The notes under the pieces: model-generated
Told to the model about the DNA's origin: nothing
Seen by the model: only the letters and a program-made list of their open reading frames with translations
Database searches by the model: none
Shown here: positions 1 to 8,645 of the stretch, piece after piece
How positions within the stretch are numbered: the first letter of the stretch is position 1
How the letters are laid out: each line of letters begins with the position of its first letter
Made by a program: the position numbers and the translations under genes
From: Embleya sp049739465
GTDB taxonomy: Bacteria; Actinomycetota; Actinomycetes; Streptomycetales; Streptomycetaceae
Direction of reading: 5' to 3'
Length of the DNA: 64,000 nucleotides
NCBI RefSeq assembly: GCF_049739465.1
Contig: NZ_JBMHHY010000038.1
Coordinates: 27,352 to 91,351 of the forward strand

Positions 1-133
1 GTGCTCGCGATGCGGAGCAGTGCTCTCGACTCGGGGCGTTGCTCGTGATTCTGGGCGTCGCTCGTGATTCTGGGCAGTGCACGCGATTCGGGGCGGCGCA
101 CGCGACGCGGGGCAGTGCACGCGATGCGGGTGT
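1..133. repeat. 19-bp tandem repeat, seven contiguous units
   Basis: Seven units of exactly 19 bases begin at 1, 20, 39, 58, 77, 96 and 115. The consensus is close to GTGCTCGCGATTCGGGGCG, and each unit differs at a few positions. There are no spacers, so this is a minisatellite and not a CRISPR array. The array reaches the window edge and may continue upstream. It lies just downstream of the stop codon of the glutamine synthetase-like gene on the other strand. Confidence 0.9.
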
Positions 134-148
134 GCGGCCGGCCGATGC

Positions 149-1531
149 CTAATACAGGTGGCGAGACTCCGTGGCGATCTCGAGTGGGGTCATTTTGGCG
201 GTTCGGGCGATTTCGGCTCGGCGGACCGCGGTGATCGCGTCGAAGAGGGTTTCGCCGAGGGCCTCGCGCAGGACCTCGCTCGCCGTCAGGGCGGCCAGCG
301 CGGCGGCGGGGGAATCCGGGAGTCGTGGGACGTCGGCGGTGGCCGAGGGGTCGCCCGGCACCTCGGCGGGCAACTGTAGCCCGTCGTCGATCCCGGCCAG
401 CCCCGCGGCGATCACCGAGCCGACCACCAGGTAGGGATTCGCCGTCGCGTCGAAGCACTTGAGCTCCGCGTTCGCCGTGTGTTGCCGCTCGCCCGCCATC
501 CCGGTGATCAGCCGCAACGCCGCCTCGCGGTTCTCCAGGCCCCAGCAGCGGTACACCCCCGCCCACTGATCGGGTACCAGCCGCAGATGGCCGGCCGCCC
601 CCGGCGCGCCGATCGCCAACAGCGCCGGCAACTCGCGCAGCACACCGGCCAGGAACGCCTCGCCCTCCTCGGTCAACCCCCGCGGCCCCGCGCCGCCCTG
701 GCACAGGTTCGCCCCGTCGCGCCACGGCGAGAAGTGCAGGTGCGCGCCGTTGCCCACCTCGCCCGGTACCACGCACGGCGCGAAGGTGACCGTGTGGCCG
801 TGCCGGGCCGCCACCGCGCGGATCGTCTCGCGTACCAGCACCGTGGTGTCCGCCGCGCCGACCGGATCCTGCGCCGCGACGGAGACCTCCAGTTGGCCCG
901 CCGCGTACTCCGGGTGCACCTGCAGCACGGTCACCTCCTGCGCCGCCAACGCCCGGATCAGTTCACGCAGTTGGGCGGCGACCCGAATCACCCGGGTCAT
1001 CCCGTACGCGGCCTTGTGGAAGGCCGGTACGAAGTGGCCCGCCGCATCCTGCGTACCGGTGATCCACTCGACCTCGAAGCCCATCCGCAAGGTCAGCCCG
1101 CGCCGCCCCGCCCGCTCGGTCATCCGCCGGGCGAAGGTGCGCTGGCAGCCCGCGTACGGCACGCCGTCCTGGGTGTACCGATCGCCCGGCGCCCAGGCCC
1201 ACCCCGGCAGCGCGGCCAGCGGACGCAGCGCGCTCAGGTCCGGGATCAGCCGCAGATCGCCGGCCGGCCCGCCGACCAGGTCGCCGGCGGTGATCGAGTC
1301 GTCGGCCAGGAACACGTCGAACACCGGGGCGAAGCCCACGCCGTGCGCGGCGACCGCGTCCAGGCGGGCGTACGGGATCGTCTTGACCCGGGTGATGCCG
1401 GCGTTGTCCACCCAGCCCAACGCGACCACGTCGATCGTGGCCGCCGGCGCGGCGGAGTCGGTCACTGCGGACACTCCGAGGGGTTCGGCGGCCGGCACGC
1501 GGGTCGGCTCGGTCAGGTCCGACAGGTGCAT
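149..1531 (-). CDS. Glutamine synthetase-like ligase, substrate unknown
   Basis: A 460-residue protein of the glutamine synthetase superfamily (ATP-dependent ligation of glutamate to ammonia or an amine). The metal-binding strand FEVEW is at 152-156, the glutamate/metal loop GNGAHLHFS at 260-268, an Arg-rich segment ENREAALRL near 332-340, and the C-terminal ANPYL motif at 363-367. The N-terminal beta-grasp part is present (VDNAGITRVKTIPYARL near 41-57). The sequence resembles the divergent actinobacterial GlnA-like enzymes rather than housekeeping GlnA; relatives of those act on amines or polyamines, but the substrate here cannot be read from sequence. The ATG was chosen because CGGAGGG lies 9 bases before it; the open frame continues upstream without signal. 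It diverges from mdh, and a 12-bp tandem repeat separates the two. Confidence 0.85.
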   Translation of the reverse strand: MHLSDLTEPTRVPAAEPLGVSAVTDSAAPAATIDVVALGWVDNAGITRVKTIPYARLDAVAAHGVGFAPVFDVFLADDSITAGDLVGGPAGDLRLIPDLSALRPLAALPGWAWAPGDRYTQDGVPYAGCQRTFARRMTERAGRRGLTLRMGFEVEWITGTQDAAGHFVPAFHKAAYGMTRVIRVAAQLRELIRALAAQEVTVLQVHPEYAAGQLEVSVAAQDPVGAADTTVLVRETIRAVAARHGHTVTFAPCVVPGEVGNGAHLHFSPWRDGANLCQGGAGPRGLTEEGEAFLAGVLRELPALLAIGAPGAAGHLRLVPDQWAGVYRCWGLENREAALRLITGMAGERQHTANAELKCFDATANPYLVVGSVIAAGLAGIDDGLQLPAEVPGDPSATADVPRLPDSPAAALAALTASEVLREALGETLFDAITAVRRAEIARTAKMTPLEIATESRHLY

Positions 1532-1603
1532 GTTGGTCGCCCTCCGGGAGTGATTGGGTGCGATGAGTGACGAACCTATCGGCCGGTTCTCCCGAAACGA
1601 AAA

Positions 1604-1675
1604 CGCGGCGAACGACGCGGCGAACGACGCGGCGAACCACGCGGTGAACGAAGTGGCGAACGCGGCGGCGAACGA
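1604..1675. repeat. 12-bp tandem repeat between divergent genes
   Basis: Six contiguous 12-base units (CGCGGCGAACGA and variants) start at 1604, 1616, 1628, 1640, 1652 and 1664. The first two are identical. The array sits in the shared upstream region of the glutamine synthetase-like gene and mdh, with CCGGTT motifs on both sides. A plus-strand reading gives a repeated Ala-Ala-Asn-Asp peptide, but that frame has no independent support as a gene. Confidence 0.85.
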
Positions 1676-1825
1676 AAACCGGTTCGGGGTGAACCTCACA
1701 CCGGCGGTTGGCCGAGCGGCCCCGGGGGCGGGAGTAATGTGGCGGCGAAAAGTATCTCGATGCCGAGCTACCGGCTCACTGCCATCGGCGTCGGATCCCG
1801 CCGCAGCAGAGGAGACCCGCGCGCA

Positions 1826-2815
<990 letters not shown>

Positions 2816-2820
2816 TCCTC

Positions 2821-2861
2821 GGCCGGGGTGGCCCATCGGGATGCGAGGGGCCACCCCGGCC
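2821..2861 (+). terminator. Hairpin terminator after mdh
   Basis: Perfect 14-bp inverted repeat (2821-2834 with 2848-2861) with a 13-base loop, directly after the mdh stop codon. There is no U-tract, which is usual in high-GC actinomycetes. A second hairpin with one mismatch follows at about 2868-2893. Confidence 0.8.
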
Positions 2862-2907
2862 CGCGAGGGGCCGTCCCGACCGGGGCGGCCCCTTTCGCCG
2901 TCCCGGC

Positions 2908-3202
2908 TCCGGACGGCCGCGCCCGAGCAGCACATGCCGGCCCTCGCGGTCCGGCGCGAGACGCCGTTCTCCACCGCGCGCGAGTAGGCGGTGCCGGCGT
3001 CGACCGAGGCGGTCACGCTGGTTGCCGACGGCCATGTCCCACGCCGATCCGGGACGAGGCTGCGCAGTACTTCGACGATGTGGAGATGGCGTAGATCGCC
3101 TGGTCGATCGCCGCGCTCAACACGCTCAACACGCTCAACCGGGTCGGCCCGTCCACCCGCGCGTGGGTGGCGGGCTCCCACCGCCCGGACCCGGCCCGGT
3201 GA
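2908..3202 (+). pseudogene. Decayed AhpD/carboxymuconolactone decarboxylase-family gene
   Basis: Reading the plus strand recovers a fragmentary C-terminal half of an AhpD-like (carboxymuconolactone decarboxylase family) protein. It shows RRETPFSTARE, an in-frame TAG at 2985-2987, TEAVTLVADGHVP, a frame change near 3040, DEAAQYFDDVEMA, a TAG at 3092-3094, then IAWSIAALNTLNTLNRV and a terminal TGA at 3200-3202. The order and spacing match the family's helical C-terminus. The N-terminal part with the redox CxxC is missing. A 9-base unit (CGCTCAACA) is triplicated near 3113-3139 inside the remnant. Recognition is by eye from family memory; two stops plus one frameshift argue against sequencing error. 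Confidence 0.65.
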
Positions 3203-3253
3203 ACCGCCTCCCGGCCGCGGGGTCGTGCACCCCGCGGCCCGCCCACGCCTCGC

Positions 3254-4522
3254 TCAGCCCAGCACCGCGCGCAGCTGGTCCAACGACCACTCCAGGTCGT
3301 CCTTGGAGATCACCAGCGGCGGGGCGATCCGGATCGTCTGCCCGTGTGTGTCCTTGACCAGGACGCCCCGGTCCATCAGTGCCTGGGAGACCGCACGGGC
3401 CGTGCCGTGGGCGGGGTCGATGTCCACCCCCGCCCACAGCCCGCGCCCGCGCACGGTGACCACCGAGTGGCCCACCAACGTGGCGAGTTCGCGATGCAGA
3501 TAGTCGCCGAGATCGGCGGAGCGCTGCTGGAACTCGCCGGAGCGCAGGATCTCCAGCACCTCCAGGCCCACCGCGCAGGCCAGCGGATTGCCGCCGAACG
3601 TCGAGCCGTGCTCGCCCGGCGCGAACACCCCGAGCACCGCGCGCGAGGACACCACGGCCGAGATCGGCAGGATGCCACCGCCGAGCGCCTTGCCCAGGAT
3701 GTACATGTCGGGCACCACGCCCTCGTGCTCGCACGCGAACGTGCGCCCGGTGCGGCCGAGTCCGGACTGGATCTCGTCGGCGATGAACAACACGTCGCGC
3801 TCGGCGGTGACCCGGCGCACCTCGGCCAGATAGCCGGGCGGCGGGACCAGCACGCCGGCCTCGCCCTGGATCGGTTCGAGCAGCACCGCCACGGTGTCGT
3901 CGGTGATCGCCGCGCGCAGCGCCGCCGCGTCGCCGTAGGGCACGATGTCGAAGCCCGGGGTGTACGGGCCGAAGTGCCGGCGCGCCTCCTCGTCGGTGGA
4001 GAAGCTGACGATCGTGGTGGTGCGGCCGTGGAAGTTGCCCGCCGCGACGATGATCCTGGCCCGCCCGTCCGGCACACCCTTGACCTCGTAGCCCCACTTG
4101 CGCGCCGTCTTGACCGCCGTCTCCACCGCCTCCGCCCCGGTGTTCATCACCAGGACCATCTCCATGCCGGCGAGCTCCGCGAGCTGCTCGCAAAACGGCG
4201 CGAAGCGATCGTTGTGGAACGCCCGGCTGGTCAGCGTGACCCGGTCCAACTGCCGCTTGGCCGCGTCGATCAGCCGCGCGTTGCCGTGCCCGAAGTTGAG
4301 CGCCGAATACCCGGCCAGCAGGTCCAGGAAGCGCCGACCCTCGACATCGGTCATCCACGCGCCGTGCGCCTCGGCGACCACGATCGGCAGCGGGTGGTAG
4401 TTGTGCGCGCTGAAGTCGTCGGCCAGTTCGATCAGTCGGGTGCTCTCGGCGCCGGGGCCGGCGGGGCGGCCGACTCCGATCTTGTCCGCGGAGGAGGGGA
4501 CGGGGGAGTGCTGCGTGCTCAT
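3254..4522 (-). CDS. rocD: Ornithine aminotransferase
   Basis: A 422-residue class-III PLP aminotransferase that converts ornithine and 2-oxoglutarate to glutamate semialdehyde and glutamate in arginine/ornithine catabolism. Cofactor signatures are FIADEIQSGLGRTG (Asp249 contacts the pyridine N) and the Schiff-base Lys278 in YILGKALGGG. NTGAEAVETAVKTARKW binds the phosphate. Full length for the family. The ATG has AAGGAC about 6 bases upstream. It lies 126 bases downstream of the dimethylargininase-like gene on the same strand; the two are commonly paired in actinomycetes, which supports an arginine-degradation role. Confidence 0.95.
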   Translation of the reverse strand: MSTQHSPVPSSADKIGVGRPAGPGAESTRLIELADDFSAHNYHPLPIVVAEAHGAWMTDVEGRRFLDLLAGYSALNFGHGNARLIDAAKRQLDRVTLTSRAFHNDRFAPFCEQLAELAGMEMVLVMNTGAEAVETAVKTARKWGYEVKGVPDGRARIIVAAGNFHGRTTTIVSFSTDEEARRHFGPYTPGFDIVPYGDAAALRAAITDDTVAVLLEPIQGEAGVLVPPPGYLAEVRRVTAERDVLFIADEIQSGLGRTGRTFACEHEGVVPDMYILGKALGGGILPISAVVSSRAVLGVFAPGEHGSTFGGNPLACAVGLEVLEILRSGEFQQRSADLGDYLHRELATLVGHSVVTVRGRGLWAGVDIDPAHGTARAVSQALMDRGVLVKDTHGQTIRIAPPLVISKDDLEWSLDQLRAVLG

Positions 4523-4648
4523 GACGTCCTTTCGTAGCGGTGGAGAACAGTACGAAGGTGAAGAAATCGCGCAGGGCCGGCACCGGCGGCGGGAGTGGGG
4601 AAACGCACCGGGGGAGGTGCCGAGGGGATACCCGCGAATGCCGTCCGG

Positions 4649-5506
4649 TCAACGATCGGCGCGCAGTTCCAGTACACAACTGCGCACACTCGCGCCATGG
4701 GCCGCGAATGCCGACATGTCCAGCTCGATCGTACGAAACCCCCGCCCCGCGAGCCGCGCGGCGAGCGTGGGTGTCGCGTCGCCGAGCAGCACGCTGCGCC
4801 CGTCGGAGACCGCGTCGAGGCCGAGCGCGAGCGCTTCCGCCTCGTCGACCTCGATCCGTTCCGGGAACAGCCGGGCCAGCCTGCGCTGCGCGGTCGGGGT
4901 GAACGCGCCCGGGTAGTAGGCCGCGGTGTGTTCGCCGAGTACGGTCAACGCCGAGCCCAGCCGGGGAAAGCGCGGGTCGGCCAGTTCGAGCGCGACCACC
5001 GGCAGGCCGAAGAAGGCCCGCGCCTCGGCGTGCGCGGCGGGTTCGGTGCGCGGCCCCACTGCGGCCAGTAACCGCGGTCCGACCGGCAGCAGATCGCTCT
5101 CGCCCTCGTGCGCGAACACCGGTTCCAACGTGGCGCGGAAGCCGTGCCGGGCGAACCAGTCGAGATAGGTGGGGGTTTGCGCCGAGCGATCCGCCGTGCG
5201 CGAACGCGCGCCGAGCGCCCGATCGCCGACCGCAGTGGCGGCCCGCGCGGCGAACACCATCTCGGGCAGACCCGGCCGGCCCGGTACCAGGCTCACCCGA
5301 TGGCCCAGCCCGATCAACGTGTCGCGCAGCCGCTCCCACTGGGCCATCGCGGTCGTGGTCGGCGCCCCGAACCCGGCGACGCCGGTCGAGCGGCCGCCCC
5401 CGCTCCGCTCCGCCGGCGCGTCCAGGAACACCGGTGGGCACATCACGTAGTGCCGCAGTACGGCCGCGCGCGGCGCGCCGAAGCCGCGACGTCGTCGGCG
5501 GGGCAC
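4649..5506 (-). CDS. Dimethylargininase (DDAH)-like protein, catalytic residues lost
   Basis: Amidinotransferase-superfold protein matching the actinobacterial dimethylarginine dimethylaminohydrolase family end to end: MCPPVF start region, LPEMVFAA, EGESD, DPRF, YYPGAF, LDAVSDGRSVLL and a C-terminal VRSCVLELR. Active family members normally read DPRxYHLD and VKCCTLEL. Here the His-Leu-Asp becomes RLG and the first Cys, the nucleophile, becomes Ser (codon AGT). The usual AANGAT is AARAAT. The protein is therefore probably not a working hydrolase, or has a new role. The GTG at 5506 gives the expected short N-terminus (285 residues); an ATG at 5653 is possible but has no ribosome-binding site. 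The partner rocD downstream is intact. Confidence 0.75.
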   Translation of the reverse strand: MPRRRRRGFGAPRAAVLRHYVMCPPVFLDAPAERSGGGRSTGVAGFGAPTTTAMAQWERLRDTLIGLGHRVSLVPGRPGLPEMVFAARAATAVGDRALGARSRTADRSAQTPTYLDWFARHGFRATLEPVFAHEGESDLLPVGPRLLAAVGPRTEPAAHAEARAFFGLPVVALELADPRFPRLGSALTVLGEHTAAYYPGAFTPTAQRRLARLFPERIEVDEAEALALGLDAVSDGRSVLLGDATPTLAARLAGRGFRTIELDMSAFAAHGASVRSCVLELRADR

Positions 5507-5939
5507 CCGGGCCCGCTCGGCTCCGGGCGAGACGCGCTCCGGCCGCAGGTCGGACCGGTTCGATCGACCGCAGCACGAGGTGAGGCGCACGCGATCTCCC
5601 CTTCTCACGGACGGCGGCGGGCGGGCGGTGCCCGGGATTTCCGGGACCCGCATCCGAGTCGCCGTGCCGTCGGTATGGCATGCCGGCGGAATGCCGTGCG
5701 GTGGCGGCAGGCCGGAGGCCGCGCCGGATCGTCACCACGGATACGCGATCGGCGACCCTCTGTGTCGATCTGTACAGCCTAGATCGCGGCCACCGAGGGG
5801 GTAAGGCGGCTGTGTTGTCCACCACCGCACGATCGTTGCGTCTTCCCCGGGGCGCCCACGTGCTTTGTTGTGCGCCCGGCGTGGACGTCGCGTGGCTCCC
5901 CTGACCGGATCCGCCTCACGCGCCTGAGAGAATGACGGC
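5507..5939. other. Gene-free divergent region between DDAH-like gene and trpS
   Basis: About 430 bases between two divergent starts. It must hold both promoters, but I see no convincing -35/-10 pair. I found no Lrp/AsnC regulator gene here, although one often accompanies ddaH-rocD in streptomycetes. If the DDAH-like protein starts at 5653, the gene-free part shrinks to about 290 bases. Confidence 0.5.
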
Positions 5940-6968
5940 ATGGCATCGACGCGTCCCCGTGTTCTGTCCGGAATCCAGCCCACCGCGGATTCGTTCCACC
6001 TGGGCAACTACCTGGGTGCGATCCGCCAGTGGGTGCCGCTCCAGGACAGCCACGATGCCTTCTACTGTGTGGTCGACCTGCACGCGATCACCGTTCCGCA
6101 GGACCCGAAGGAACTGCGCGAACGCACCCGGATCTCCGCCGCCCAGCTGCTCGCGGTCGGCCTCGACCCCGAGCGCTGCACGCTGTTCGTCCAGAGCCAC
6201 GTGCCCGAGCACGCGCAGCTCGCCTGGATCATGAACTGCGTCACCGGCTTCGGCGAGGCCGCGCGGATGACCCAGTTCAAGGACAAGTCCGCCAAGCAGG
6301 GCAGCGACCGCACCACGGTCGGGTTGTTCACCTACCCGGTGCTCCAGGTCGCGGACATCCTGCTCTACCAGGCCGACGCGGTCCCGGTCGGCGAGGACCA
6401 GCGCCAGCACCTGGAGCTGACCCGCGACATCGCGCAGCGGTTCAACTCGACCTTCGGTGAGACCTACGTCATCCCCAAGCCGTTCATCGTCAAGGAGACG
6501 GCCAAGATCGTCGATCTCCAGGACCCGACGATAAAGATGAGCAAGTCCGCGTCCGCGCCCAAGGGCATCGTCAACCTGCTCGACGACCCCAAGGTCAGCG
6601 CCAAGAAGATCCGCAGCGCGGTCACCGACACCGGGACCGAGGTGCGCTTCGACGAGACCGACAAACCGGGCGTGTCCAACCTGCTCACCATCCACTCGGC
6701 GCTCTCCGGCACCTCGATCGCCGCGCTCGAGGAGCGTTTCGCGGGGCGCGGCTACGGCGACCTGAAGAAGGAGGTGGCCGAGGTGCTGGTCGAGTTCGTC
6801 ACCCCGTTCCAGGAGCGGGTGCGCAGCTATCTGGACGACCCGGGCGAGTTGGACCGGGTGCTTGCGCAGGGCGCCGAGAAGGCCCGCGCGGTGGCGTCCA
6901 GGACGCTCGCCGAGACCTACGACCGTGTCGGCTTCCTGCCCCCGGTGACCGGCCGGTCGGGAGTCTGA
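5940..6968 (+). CDS. trpS: Tryptophanyl-tRNA synthetase
   Basis: A 342-residue class-I aminoacyl-tRNA synthetase that charges tRNA-Trp in the cytosol. The HIGH-type signature is HLGN at 20-23, and KMSKS is exact at 199-203. Length and the GEDQRQHLELTRDIAQRFN segment are typical of bacterial TrpRS. GAGAG precedes the ATG by about 9 bases. The next gene follows after 10 bases, so the two are probably co-transcribed. Confidence 0.97.
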   Translation: MASTRPRVLSGIQPTADSFHLGNYLGAIRQWVPLQDSHDAFYCVVDLHAITVPQDPKELRERTRISAAQLLAVGLDPERCTLFVQSHVPEHAQLAWIMNCVTGFGEAARMTQFKDKSAKQGSDRTTVGLFTYPVLQVADILLYQADAVPVGEDQRQHLELTRDIAQRFNSTFGETYVIPKPFIVKETAKIVDLQDPTIKMSKSASAPKGIVNLLDDPKVSAKKIRSAVTDTGTEVRFDETDKPGVSNLLTIHSALSGTSIAALEERFAGRGYGDLKKEVAEVLVEFVTPFQERVRSYLDDPGELDRVLAQGAEKARAVASRTLAETYDRVGFLPPVTGRSGV

Positions 6969-6978
6969 GGCGCACCAC

Positions 6979-7521
6979 ATGGCGAAGCGCACCATCGGGG
7001 TATCGATCGCGATCCCCGAGCCCTACGGCAGCGAACTACAGTCGCGCCGCGCCGGGTTCGGGGACCCGCTCGCGAACGCCATCCCGACCCACGTGACCCT
7101 GTTGCCGCCCACCGAGGTGGCCGACGAGGCGATGGCCGAGGTCGAGGAACATCTACGCGCGGTCGCCGCGGGCGAGGCCTCGTTCGACATACACCTGCGC
7201 GGCACCGGGACCTTCCGACCGACCTCGCCGGTGGTGTTCGTCCAGGTCGCGCGCGGCATCCCGGAGTGCGAGCGGATCGAGGCCGCGGTGCGCTCGGGAC
7301 CGCTGGAGCGCGAGTTGCACTTCCCGTACCATCCGCACGTGACGATCGCGCACCACCTGCCGGACCACATGCTCGATCTGGCGTTCGCCGAACTCGTGGA
7401 CTACGACGCGGTCTTCCCGATCTGGGGCTTCAGCCTCTACGAGCACGGCGCCGACGGCGTGTGGCGTCCGCAACGTGACTTCGCGTTCGGCCAGTCGTTG
7501 CCGGGGCCCTTGCCCGTCTGA
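6979..7521 (+). CDS. 2H phosphoesterase / 2'-5' RNA ligase family protein
   Basis: A 180-residue member of the two-histidine phosphoesterase superfamily. Both signature elements are present: H38-V-T-L in THVTLLPP and H120-V-T-I in HPHVTIAHH. These form the catalytic pair that acts on 2',3'- or 2',5'-cyclic phosphates in RNA or nucleotides. The natural substrate is unknown. It follows trpS by 10 bases and precedes the BrkB-type gene by 30, suggesting a three-gene unit. A GAGG lies 9 bases before the ATG. Confidence 0.85.
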   Translation: MAKRTIGVSIAIPEPYGSELQSRRAGFGDPLANAIPTHVTLLPPTEVADEAMAEVEEHLRAVAAGEASFDIHLRGTGTFRPTSPVVFVQVARGIPECERIEAAVRSGPLERELHFPYHPHVTIAHHLPDHMLDLAFAELVDYDAVFPIWGFSLYEHGADGVWRPQRDFAFGQSLPGPLPV

Positions 7522-7551
7522 CGCCGTCCCGGTGAGCGGGGACGGCACGAA

Positions 7552-8610
7552 GTGGAGTCGTGTGTGGGTCGGTTCTCGGCCGGGCAGCGGTCATTCGTGG
7601 CGATCAAGGAACGACTGGCCCGGATCCCGGTCATCGGCCCCGCCTGGCGGGCGTATTCACGCTACGACGAGCGGCAGGGCAATCGGCTCGCCGCGGCGGT
7701 GACCTACTACGGGTTCCTGTCGCTGTTCCCGCTGATCACGCTCGCCGCGGCGATGGTGGCCGCGACGCTCGACCACAGCCAGGTCCGGCGGCTGCAGGAC
7801 AAGATCTCGAAGCAGATCCCCGGCATCGCGGACAAGCTCGACCTGGACGCCCTGGTGCGCAACGCGGGCGCGGTCGGGCTGATCGGCGGGGCACTCCTGC
7901 TGGTGTCCGGCACCGGGTGGGTGGAGGCGACCCGCTCCTCGATCCGAGCGATCTGGGACGTGAACGAGGAACCCGGCAATGTGGTCACCCGCAAGCTCGC
8001 CGACGTGGGTGTCCTGATCGGACTCGGCCTCGCCGGCGCGCTGTCGGTCGGCGCGTCCACCTTCGCCACCGTGGTGATCCAGCGCGTCTCCGACTCGATC
8101 GGGCTCGAACACCAGCCGGTCGGCCGGATCCTGCTGCAGATCGCCGCCTTCGCGGTGGCGGTCGGGGCGAGTGTGGTGTTGTTCGTCTACCTGCTGGTCG
8201 GATTGCCGGTGCTGACCATGAGTCGAGGCGTCGCGCTCAAGGGCGCGTTGATCGGGGCGGTCGGCTTCGAGGTGCTCAAGCTGCTGGTGTCCGGCTATAT
8301 CGCGGGCATCGCGGGGAAGAGCGCGTACGGGGCATTCGGCGTGCCGGTCGCGCTGCTCCTGTGGATGCACTTCGTGATCCGGCTGTTGTTGTTCTGCGCG
8401 GCCTGGACGGCGAACGCGCAGCAGGCTGAGGAACTCGCGGTGCACACCGAGGCCGCCGCCGAGAAGGTGGCGGCACAACCGCCGCTGGACCTGTCCGCCC
8501 ACCCCGCCAAGCCGGCGCACCCGGTCCGCACCTACGGCTTGGGGATCGCCGGGGTCGCCGCGCTCGGCGTGCTCCTGGAACGGTTCACCCGAAACCGGCA
8601 ACGCGCCTGA
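7552..8610 (+). CDS. YihY/BrkB-family inner-membrane protein
   Basis: A 352-residue multi-spanning membrane protein of the YihY (formerly BrkB or RNase BN) family. An N-terminal amphipathic segment with RYDERQGNRLAAAVTYYGFLSLFPLITLAAA is the family hallmark. Several hydrophobic helices follow, with GFEVLKLLVSGYIAGIAGKSAYGAFG near 240, and the cytosolic tail is rich in Ala, Glu and Pro. Function is unresolved in the family; the old RNase BN label is wrong. The start is uncertain: GTG at 7552 was used, but GTG at 7564 or 7597 is also possible and none has a strong ribosome-binding site. Confidence 0.85.
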   Translation: MESCVGRFSAGQRSFVAIKERLARIPVIGPAWRAYSRYDERQGNRLAAAVTYYGFLSLFPLITLAAAMVAATLDHSQVRRLQDKISKQIPGIADKLDLDALVRNAGAVGLIGGALLLVSGTGWVEATRSSIRAIWDVNEEPGNVVTRKLADVGVLIGLGLAGALSVGASTFATVVIQRVSDSIGLEHQPVGRILLQIAAFAVAVGASVVLFVYLLVGLPVLTMSRGVALKGALIGAVGFEVLKLLVSGYIAGIAGKSAYGAFGVPVALLLWMHFVIRLLLFCAAWTANAQQAEELAVHTEAAAEKVAAQPPLDLSAHPAKPAHPVRTYGLGIAGVAALGVLLERFTRNRQRA

Positions 8611-8645
8611 ACCGGGCCGCCTGCCCTAGGGCTTGAAGGCGCGTC

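Noticed and set aside
1..133. CRISPR-like array
   Set aside because: Units are contiguous with no spacers and vary between copies; no cas genes are present. The same reasoning excludes the 30-bp array at 32513-32787.
1563..1740. Small Ala-Ala-Asn-Asp repeat protein
   Set aside because: The frame follows the 12-bp repeat and then runs into mdh out of frame with a poor start context. The DNA repeat explains the peptide repeat.
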